Positions 1 to 4,029 of a stretch of DNA of 5,295 bases are shown piece after piece. Where the stretch lies: assembly GCA_031268525.1 (NCBI GenBank), contig JAIRXA010000099.1, positions 1 to 5,295 of the forward strand, given 5' to 3'. The first letter of the stretch is position 1. The number at the start of each line of letters is the position of its first letter. This DNA is from Coriobacteriales bacterium. GTDB lineage: Bacteria; Actinomycetota; Coriobacteriia; Coriobacteriales; UBA8131. The position numbers were made by a program, and so were the translations under genes. A model generated the notes under the pieces. The model saw only the letters and a program-made list of their open reading frames with translations, had not been told where the DNA came from and did not search any database.

Positions 1-165
1 TTGCATTATTCCGGTGATGAGTTTGATTTTCCCATCATCGTGCATCCCCTCGATCTTGCCATTGCCGCGGTCTTTACCTTCGCTCTCGCGATTCTGGTTA
101 ATCTGCTGTTCTCTCGTAAGATACGTCGTCTTGATATGGTGGCCTCGCTCAAGGCGGTAGAATAA
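1..165 (+). CDS. C-terminal end of an FtsX/MacB-type ABC transporter permease (5' truncated)
   Basis: An open frame enters from the left edge and ends at TAA 163-165, giving 54 residues. The segment has a hydrophobic membrane helix (from about PLDLAIAAVFTFALAILVNL) followed by a basic cytoplasmic tail SRKIRRLDMVASLKAVE. That ending closely matches the typical C-terminus of FtsX-like permeases (fourth transmembrane helix, then a tail resembling RKLRKIDMVEALKSVE). Family knowledge: such permeases pair with a LolD/MacB-type ATPase and act in mechanotransmission, lipoprotein or peptide export; the substrate cannot be inferred from this tail. The real start, the ATPase partner and most of the protein lie outside the window. 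No rho-independent terminator is visible after the stop, so read-through into the next gene is possible. Confidence 0.8.
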   Translation: MHYSGDEFDFPIIVHPLDLAIAAVFTFALAILVNLLFSRKIRRLDMVASLKAVE

Positions 166-182
166 GGCGTATACAAAACAGA

Positions 183-221
183 GCAGGGAAACAGGGCAGG
201 GAAACGGGGCAGGGAAACCCT
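183..221. repeat. 13-bp tandem repeat, 3 copies
   Basis: Three consecutive units start at 183, 196 and 209, each beginning GCAGGGAAAC followed by three variable bases (AGG, GGG, CCT). The array lies 17 bp after the permease stop and does not keep a reading frame (13 is not a multiple of 3), so it is probably non-coding. Its role is unknown. It is directly followed by a second, unrelated array. Confidence 0.85.
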
Positions 222-226
222 TTGCG

Positions 227-334
227 GAGAACAGCGTATCGTTTGAGAGCGCATCTCGCATTGAGAACAGCGTATCGTTTGAGAGCACATCCTGAATTGA
301 GAACACATTCTGAATTGAGAGCGCATCCTGAAAG
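227..334. repeat. 18-bp tandem repeat, 6 copies, upstream of the UDG-like gene
   Basis: Six contiguous 18-bp units start at 227, 245, 263, 281, 299 and 317. All begin GAGAAC or GAGAGC, in strict alternation. Units 1 and 3 are identical (GAGAACAGCGTATCGTTT); the last three share CAT[C/T]CTGAA in the second half. Unit junctions recreate TTGAGA five times (243, 261, 279, 297, 315). The array ends inside the ribosome binding site region of the next gene (AAAGGA 331-336). Although 18 bp would preserve frame, the plus-strand frame of the next gene contains TGA codons here, so the array is best seen as non-coding leader or regulatory DNA, or as a simple minisatellite. Confidence 0.9.
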
Positions 335-343
335 GACAACTCA

Positions 344-928
344 GTGGTAAGCGAACTCCAGAAATCGCTCGAAGCGCAACTTGAGCCCTATGCCGCCTAC
401 CTTGCGGGCACGCTGCTTACCAGCATCCTGTTGGTCAAAGGGCAGGCAGGTCCAGCCGAGCCGATGGGTATGCCTTTTTCTGGCGCGGATGCCCAAGCTC
501 TTGAAAAGGCACTGGTTGCCCTCGGGTGGCCCATCAATGCCTGGTGTGGTGTTCTCTGCGCGCCAGGTGTCTCCGGTAGGCGTGGCACCGCGGCGAACGA
601 GCGAGCGAGCGAGGGAGCAAGTACTGTGACGAGCGAGGGAGCGCCATTGGCTCTCAGCCCTAACGATCTGCGCCTGATCTGCGAGATTGTCGATCCCTTG
701 GTCGTCGTGGCGCTCGATGAGCAGGCGCGTCGCCTGCTGATAGATGCCTTCATCCAGGCAGAATCCGGCTTTTTGGCCGACTTTACTCCCGGCGCGCAGA
801 CTATGGTCCTGGGGCGCAGGTTCGTCAGCGTCGACGGTTTTGAAGCGGCACTTGATAACGCGGATACCAAGCAGCGCGTCTGGGCACAGCTCAAACATGC
901 TGCCTGGTCTACCCCTGTGAACGTTTAA
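344..928 (+). CDS. Diverged uracil-DNA-glycosylase-fold protein (family 4/5-like), function unproven
   Basis: 194 aa starting at GTG 344, with AAAGGA at 331-336 seven bases upstream. Several blocks line up with family-4 uracil-DNA glycosylases. Residues 28-61 (ILLVKGQAGPAEP, then MPFSGADAQALEKALVALGW) match the VGExPGxxEDxxGxPFVGxAGxLLdxxL block. Residues 69-75 (GVLCAPG) match the NVVKCRPPG strand. Residues 104-133 (LSPNDLRLICEIVDP, then LVVVALDEQARRLL) match the P-E-I-x-x-C-x-x-x-L...P-x-V-I-V-A-L-G-x-x-A block. The end, residues 166-187 (FEAALDNADTKQRVWAQLKH), matches HPSYLLRxPxxKxxxWxDLK. The catalytic GE(A/P)PG motif and the HPxxLL histidine are not preserved. The N-terminal Cys pair of the Fe-S cluster is absent, although C72 and C113 fall where the other two cluster cysteines would be. 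Family knowledge: active members remove uracil from DNA. Here loss of activity or a new ligand is inferred. An insertion at about residues 77-101 is low-complexity. It converges with the ferredoxin gene, with 13 bp between stops. Confidence 0.72.
   Translation: MVSELQKSLEAQLEPYAAYLAGTLLTSILLVKGQAGPAEPMGMPFSGADAQALEKALVALGWPINAWCGVLCAPGVSGRRGTAANERASEGASTVTSEGAPLALSPNDLRLICEIVDPLVVVALDEQARRLLIDAFIQAESGFLADFTPGAQTMVLGRRFVSVDGFEAALDNADTKQRVWAQLKHAAWSTPVNV
598..643. repeat. GAGC-rich direct repeats inside the UDG-like gene
   Basis: A run of GAGC/GAGG tetramers (about 598-618) is followed by a second copy. The 13-mer CGAGCGAGGGAGC occurs exactly at 606-618 and 630-642, 24 bp apart, so the duplication is in frame. 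It encodes the low-complexity stretch ERASEGASTVTSEGAP (residues 87-101), placed in a predicted surface loop between two conserved UDG-like blocks. It is likely a slippage-generated insertion. Confidence 0.75.
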
Positions 929-941
929 GCGTCAGTAGCGT

Positions 942-1130
942 TCAGTCTTCCTCGATCTCCTCGATCGCTCCCATTGGGCACTCTTCCATGCAGTCTCCGC
1001 AGGCGATGCAGGCATCCTCGTTCACGACTGCTGCTGCGTCATGCACGATGTCGAGTACATCCTGTGGGCAGGAATCGATGCAGATTCCGCACGCAGAACA
1101 CTCGTCGGTGTTGATGATGGGATGTGGCAT
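942..1130 (-). CDS. Small 2[4Fe-4S] ferredoxin
   Basis: 62 aa, read on the minus strand from ATG 1130-1128 to TGA 944-942. Two classical cluster motifs are complete: CSACGICIDSCP (C11, C14, C17, C21) and CIACGDCMEECP (C41, C44, C47, C51). In each half the last Cys-Pro ligates the other cluster, as in clostridial-type bacterial ferredoxins. The length is as expected (about 55-62 aa) and the acidic tail EEIEED is typical. The protein is a soluble low-potential electron carrier in anaerobic metabolism; its partner enzymes are not visible here. The start was chosen because AGGAG (complement of 1138-1142) sits seven bases upstream and the codon begins the usual N-terminus (M-x-x-x-I). The open frame extends further upstream, but that part is not ferredoxin-like and overlaps the promoter. 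The gene is probably monocistronic. Confidence 0.95.
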   Translation of the reverse strand: MPHPIINTDECSACGICIDSCPQDVLDIVHDAAAVVNEDACIACGDCMEECPMGAIEEIEED

Positions 1131-1137
1131 GAGATAT

Positions 1138-1144
1138 CTCCTCT
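1138..1144 (-). promoter_or_regulatory. Ribosome binding site of the ferredoxin gene
   Basis: On the minus strand this reads AGAGGAG, seven bases before ATG 1130. It is a strong Shine-Dalgarno match and fixes the start against an upstream in-frame ATG at 1322. Confidence 0.85.
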
Positions 1145-1193
1145 CGGCTGATGTTAGCCCCGCGATTGGCCGTTGTGTAGTACGTTCGCCGCG

Positions 1194-1222
1194 AATATAT
1201 ATGAAAGCTTGTGTGCTGGCAA
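1194..1222 (-). promoter_or_regulatory. Sigma70-type promoter of the ferredoxin gene
   Basis: On the minus strand there is TTGCCA (complement of 1217-1222), a spacer of exactly 17 bp, and TATATT (complement of 1194-1199). Each hexamer has five of six consensus bases. Transcription would begin near 1187, giving a leader of about 57 nt that includes the ribosome binding site. This is the best promoter match I found in the window. Confidence 0.65.
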
Positions 1223-1239
1223 GGGGGTAATAGGGGCAA

Positions 1240-1260
1240 TGACAGGGAGCATCCCTGACA
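1240..1260. promoter_or_regulatory. Dyad upstream of the ferredoxin promoter, possible operator
   Basis: TGACAGGGA and TCCCTGACA form an inverted repeat around a 3-bp centre (GCA, 1249-1251), with a single mismatch in nine pairs. The centre lies about 63 bp upstream of the predicted ferredoxin start point, a typical place for an activator site. There is no T-run, so a terminator is unlikely. The binding protein is unknown. Confidence 0.45.
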
Positions 1261-1283
1261 CGGCCTGCAATACGGCCTGCAAT
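1260..1283. repeat. 12-bp perfect tandem duplication
   Basis: ACGGCCTGCAAT occurs twice back to back (1260-1271 and 1272-1283), directly abutting the dyad at 1240-1260. It is non-coding and its function is unknown. Confidence 0.85.
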
Positions 1284-1488
1284 GGGGTGGAGCTTGCCTA
1301 TCTTCGAAGGTGGCTTGAGCATTGATGAGAGCCGTTCGCCTCCCGATATCGACCACTTAGCAATAAGCTAGTATATGAATACAGTTCACCAGCAGAGAGA
1401 GCAGAGGTATCCGACCCCTCATTTTTGATAGGGATGTACAGCGCATTCAGATTTCATTTGGAGAAGCTTTGGATCTTGTTCGAGATGT
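1284..1488. other. Intergenic DNA between ferredoxin and the Tad operon, little recognisable
   Basis: I find no credible gene here on either strand. A weak hairpin is possible at 1296-1314 (GCC, bulged T, ATC, loop TTCGAA, GGTGGC) without a T-run. A poor plus-strand promoter candidate is TCGACC (1349-1354), 17 bp, TATATG (1372-1377), with four of six matches in each box. If it is real, the leader of the pilus operon would be about 240 nt long. I recognise no riboswitch, RNA gene or prepilin gene here. Confidence 0.5.
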
Positions 1489-1532
1489 GCTCAACAGGAG
1501 CTCAAAGCTCGCTCAGGATCGGCTCAGAATCG
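1489..1532. repeat. 11-bp phased repeat (GCTCA core), 4 copies
   Basis: GCTCA begins at 1489, 1500, 1511 and 1522, exactly 11 bp apart. The units are GCTCAACAGGA, GCTCAAAGCTC, GCTCAGGATCG and GCTCAGAATCG. The spacing is close to one DNA turn, so the motifs would lie on the same helix face. The array lies upstream of cpaB, either in its promoter region or its leader. Confidence 0.75.
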
Positions 1533-1550
1533 TAGTTCATACTGTCCCCC

Positions 1551-1594
1551 GCTCAGTTGAAAGGCTCACAGAGCTCAGTTGAAAGGCTCACAGA
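1551..1594. repeat. 22-bp perfect tandem duplication upstream of cpaB
   Basis: Two identical 22-bp units (1551-1572 and 1573-1594) each begin GCTCAGTTGAAAGG and end CTCACAGA. Each contains two GCTCA motifs, continuing the motif cluster that starts at 1489. The repeat ends 18 bp before the AGGAGG of cpaB and could be read in frame with cpaB from a TTG at 1557, but the strong ribosome binding site downstream argues that it is untranslated. Confidence 0.9.
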
Positions 1595-1612
1595 GCCAGG
1601 CATTCGAGGGAG

Positions 1613-1618
1613 AGGAGG
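1613..1618 (+). promoter_or_regulatory. Ribosome binding site deciding the cpaB start
   Basis: A perfect AGGAGG lies seven bases before GTG 1626. This selects that GTG over the upstream in-frame TTG at 1557, which would add 23 residues encoded mostly by the 22-bp repeat. Confidence 0.85.
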
Positions 1619-1625
1619 CAGTGAA

Positions 1626-2537
1626 GTGGCATGGTCTAAGAAGCGGATAATACTTGCTTTACTCTGTGCTAGTGTTTCGGCCCTGGCGATGGCGCTCTAT
1701 GCTTCAGGTGTGCACGCTGAGGCCGCCGAATCGCGGGAACAGGCACTCGCCTCGTATGGCGGTGAGCAGGTTGAGGTATTCGTTGCCACACGCGATATTG
1801 CCGTTGGCGAAACTCTCAGCGCAGACAATGTAAGCCGACAGCTCTGGCTGAGTGATCTTCTGCCGTTGGGCGCATTGGGCACCTCCGATGAGGTTTTTGG
1901 GCAGGTTGTAGCTGTTGGCTTGCTACGCAATGAGCCTGTGGTGGCCGCCAAGCTCGGTCTTGTGGCGGCCCCCGTCAGCATTCCCGAAGGTTATTGCGCC
2001 GTTACGATCCCAACCGATGATGTGCTTGCTGTTGGTGGCGCGATATCTGCCGGCTCGGTCGTCATGATTTATGCCGCGGGTCCACAGACGGTTGAGCTTC
2101 TTGCCGAGGAGGTACTGATCCTGGCGACGAGTAATGGAGCGCAGGCCGAAGATACTTCGGGCGGTGGCTTGTTTGCATCCAGCAGTGGCTCGGCGCGTGT
2201 GGCTCTGTCTTGGGTGACCCTGGCAGTCGAGCCACATCGCGTTCAGGAGCTCATCGCCGCTTCGCGCGATAAGAGCCTTTATCTCGTACTGCCGGGCGCG
2301 GGGATCGGCATTGAGGATCTTGAGGTGGGCGATTTTGACGAAGCTGATGAACTGGGCGGCCCGGATGGCTTGGATGGTCCGAATGGTGTGGATGGCTTGG
2401 ATGGTCTGGGTGGTGTGGATGGTCCGAATGGTGTGGATGGCTTGGCGAGTGATTCTGCGGAAACACCGGAGGCGCTTGCTCGTGGTCGTGTCGATGAAGT
2501 CCCGTCCGTCAATGAGGATGGCGTAGGCGATGAATGA
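1626..2537 (+). CDS. cpaB: Flp/Tad pilus assembly protein CpaB (RcpC family) with a collagen-like C-terminal tract
   Basis: 303 aa from GTG 1626 to TGA 2535-2537. Residues 5-27 form a basic-then-hydrophobic N-terminal anchor (KKRIILALLCASVSALAMALY), followed by ASGVHA-EA, which could also serve as a signal peptidase site. Residues 47-111 are an SAF domain (EVFVATRDIAVGETLSADNV, ending NEPVVAAKLG). Residues 116-223 match the RcpC/CpaB core: SIPEGYCAVTIP, AGSVVMIY, AEEVLILA, then VTLAVEPHRVQELIAA and LYLVLPG. In known Tad systems CpaB is an envelope protein of the secretion apparatus, and SAF domains are thought to bind glycan or other polymers. Residues 245-274 have Gly at every third position, which is unusual for the family. 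The last 29 residues are acidic and low-complexity. The gene overlaps cpaE by 8 bp, showing one operon. Confidence 0.87.
   Translation: MAWSKKRIILALLCASVSALAMALYASGVHAEAAESREQALASYGGEQVEVFVATRDIAVGETLSADNVSRQLWLSDLLPLGALGTSDEVFGQVVAVGLLRNEPVVAAKLGLVAAPVSIPEGYCAVTIPTDDVLAVGGAISAGSVVMIYAAGPQTVELLAEEVLILATSNGAQAEDTSGGGLFASSSGSARVALSWVTLAVEPHRVQELIAASRDKSLYLVLPGAGIGIEDLEVGDFDEADELGGPDGLDGPNGVDGLDGLGGVDGPNGVDGLASDSAETPEALARGRVDEVPSVNEDGVGDE
2358..2447. repeat. Collagen-like Gly-X-Y coding repeat in cpaB
   Basis: Ten uninterrupted triplets (GPD, GLD, GPN, GVD, GLD, GLG, GVD, GPN, GVD, GLA) cover residues 245-274. In the DNA, a 30-bp segment is perfectly duplicated (2371-2400 and 2416-2445), offset 45 bp, with a related 15-bp piece between. 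The repeat therefore expands in units of 15 codon-aligned bases. It is followed by an acidic tail. Confidence 0.9.
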
Positions 2538-4029
2538 CTCGGTGGTCGCCTACGCCTTTCCCCTGGGCGCGGATGCTTCGTCGCAGCTGCGTGCCTTTTA
2601 CTCCAGCTTCGAATGTCGTGAAGTACTGGGCCGCGAATCCTCTTCCGTTCAGGCTATCGTTTGCGATAAGGGAGAGATAAACCCTATCAATCTTGTGGCA
2701 GCCCTCTGCCTTGATTCGCCTGAACGCGACGTATATCTCATGAGCGATGCGCTGAACGCCGACCTGATAAGCCGCGCACGGGCTGCTGGTGCGCGTGAGG
2801 TGCTGAGCGGCGGGCAGGTTGAGCAGATGCTGGGCTTTGTGCAGGGCGGACCGACGACGGGTGGTGTGCAGGGCGGACCGACGACGGGTGGTGTGCAGGG
2901 CGGACAGATGCTGGGCGGTGCGCAGGGCGAACAGACACTGAGCAGCTCACAGCTCGGGCAAACGCAAAACGGCGTACGAGATGATTCTGCGCTCCTGCCG
3001 CCGTTACCCTCCTCCTCGGACTGTGCCGCCTCATCGCGGGAGACCTCCCTATCGCGAGAGACCGCCCCGCCGCGGGAGACCGCCGCCCCGCCGCAGGAGA
3101 CTTCTCCATCGCAGGAATCTGCCCCATTGCGGGAGACTGCCGCCCTGTCGCCACGGTCCTCCACGCAGGGCTTGCTTGTTGGGGTCTTTGCCGGAAGGGG
3201 CGGCGTTGGCAAGAGCGTCGTCGCTTTGATGCTGGGAATACTCGCTGGCAGACGTGGGCTCAGGGTGGCCGTCGTAGACCTCGATCTGCAATTCGGCGAC
3301 ATGTCCTATCTGGCGGGGCGCGAAGAGCATGGCTCACTGCGGAAGGTCTCCATCACCGAGCTCACCGGAGGCGCCTCCTGCAGTCGTGGGACGCTCGAGG
3401 TTCCCTCTGGCGAGCTTCTCGTGGTCGAGGCGCCAAATCAGCCGGAACAGGCGGAATTGCTGTTCACTCATATCCCCGATCTGCTTAATGACCTGACGAG
3501 AGTCTGTGATCTCGTTATCGCCAATACCAGTTCCTTTTTCAGCGATATCCATGCCGAGCTTGCACGCCGTTGCAGTCATCTCATCTTTCTGATGGATCAA
3601 CGCTCGACCTCGGTGACCGCCTGCAAGCAGGCGATGGAGCTTTGTGTGCGCCTACAGGTGCCTCAAGCTCGCTTCCTTTTCGCGCTCAATGGCTGTGGAC
3701 GGTATGCCGCGCTGGGTACGCAGGATGTTTCTTTGGCACTCGGCGGGATGGAGGTCTGTGAGTTGGCCGATGGGGGCACTCTGGTGGATGAGTTGCTCGC
3801 GCTTGGCTGTCCGGGAGAACTCGCGATCAGTGGCAACGCCTTCATCACCTCGCTCGCCGCTCTGCTTGATCAGCTGACCTCAGAATACCTTGTGGTGGGC
3901 GCACATGATCAGCCTGGTATGGGCCGAATGCCCGCTGCGAAACAGAAGAAAGCGGGTCTGGCCTGGGGCCTGTCCAGCCTGTTGGGCCTGTTCTCAGGGC
4001 GAGAAAGGCTTGACCATGTCGCTTCTTGA
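2530..4029 (+). CDS. cpaE: Tad pilus localisation ATPase CpaE/TadZ with degenerate receiver domain
   Basis: 499 aa from ATG 2530 to TGA 4027-4029; a modest GAGGA lies 11 bases upstream, and the start overlaps the cpaB stop by 8 bp. Residues 1-95 look like an atypical response-regulator receiver domain (AIVCDKGE with D46 at the possible acceptor site, DVYLMS, SRARAAGAREVLSG), but the acidic pair and conserved Lys are missing. Residues 104-206 are a repetitive, disordered linker. From about 215 comes a MinD/ParA-like domain. Its P-loop is AGRGGVGKS (residues 221-229), with Arg at 223 where the signature Lys of the deviant Walker A usually stands. The switch segment VAVVDLDLQFGD (D250, D252) is typical of CpaE. 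The Walker B equivalent is LVIANTSS with Asn332 in place of Asp. The length exceeds the usual 380-430 aa because of the linker. Known role: CpaE/TadZ is a membrane- or pole-associated factor positioning the Tad machine. Catalytic ability here is uncertain. Confidence 0.87.
   Translation: MNDSVVAYAFPLGADASSQLRAFYSSFECREVLGRESSSVQAIVCDKGEINPINLVAALCLDSPERDVYLMSDALNADLISRARAAGAREVLSGGQVEQMLGFVQGGPTTGGVQGGPTTGGVQGGQMLGGAQGEQTLSSSQLGQTQNGVRDDSALLPPLPSSSDCAASSRETSLSRETAPPRETAAPPQETSPSQESAPLRETAALSPRSSTQGLLVGVFAGRGGVGKSVVALMLGILAGRRGLRVAVVDLDLQFGDMSYLAGREEHGSLRKVSITELTGGASCSRGTLEVPSGELLVVEAPNQPEQAELLFTHIPDLLNDLTRVCDLVIANTSSFFSDIHAELARRCSHLIFLMDQRSTSVTACKQAMELCVRLQVPQARFLFALNGCGRYAALGTQDVSLALGGMEVCELADGGTLVDELLALGCPGELAISGNAFITSLAALLDQLTSEYLVVGAHDQPGMGRMPAAKQKKAGLAWGLSSLLGLFSGRERLDHVAS
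2839..2946. repeat. 27-bp in-frame tandem repeat in the cpaE linker, 4 copies
   Basis: Units at 2839, 2866, 2893 and 2920 encode VQGGPTTGG, VQGGPTTGG, VQGGQMLGG and AQGEQTLSS (residues 104-139). The first two are nearly identical in DNA and the later two progressively diverged. The preceding VEQMLGF resembles the third unit. The array lies between the receiver-like and ATPase domains. Confidence 0.9.
3031..3150. repeat. Pro/Ser-Arg-Glu-Thr coding repeat in the cpaE linker
   Basis: Residues 168-207 hold six irregular copies of [R/Q]-E-[T/S] followed by Ser, Pro or Ala: SSRETSLSRETAPPRETAA, then PPQETSPSQESAPLRETAA. The DNA repeats CG(G/A)GAGAC and CAGGA at intervals of 15-21 bp, always in frame. 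It encodes a probably extended, flexible linker just before the P-loop domain. Confidence 0.8.
4003..4008 (+). promoter_or_regulatory. Ribosome binding site of cpaF inside the cpaE 3' end
   Basis: GAAAGG lies seven bases before ATG 4016, within the last codons of cpaE. It supports the chosen start and the 14-bp gene overlap. Confidence 0.65.

Noticed and set aside
6..326. Minus-strand frame of 106 codons with an apparent six-residue repeat
   Set aside because: It is the antisense reading of the permease tail and of the 18-bp array; the repeat is a DNA repeat with period divisible by three, and there is no ribosome binding site or recognisable protein.
227..334. CRISPR-like array
   Set aside because: The units are contiguous 18-mers without unique spacers, and no cas gene is present.
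1296..1314. Rho-independent terminator
   Set aside because: The stem is short and bulged and no T-run follows on either strand.
942..1322. Longer ferredoxin form starting at ATG 1322
   Set aside because: The extra 64 residues are unlike ferredoxin, cross the predicted promoter and dyad, and lack a comparable ribosome binding site; the ATG at 1130 has a strong one.
1426..1460. TTGATA followed 17 bp later by CAGATT as a promoter for the Tad operon
   Set aside because: The -10 box matches only three of six positions; not better than chance in this region.
1557..1625. Upstream TTG start of cpaB adding 23 residues
   Set aside because: The added part is encoded largely by the 22-bp repeat, and AGGAGG seven bases before GTG 1626 gives a far better start directly ahead of the membrane anchor.
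2251..2512. Minus-strand frames rich in His/Pro or Ser/Pro opposite the cpaB tail
   Set aside because: They are shadows of the Gly-X-Y coding repeat and overlap a well-supported gene.
2649..3302. 217-codon minus-strand frame with repeated Cys-Pro-Pro motifs
   Set aside because: It is the antisense of the cpaE linker repeats; the plus strand has a recognisable protein across the same bases.
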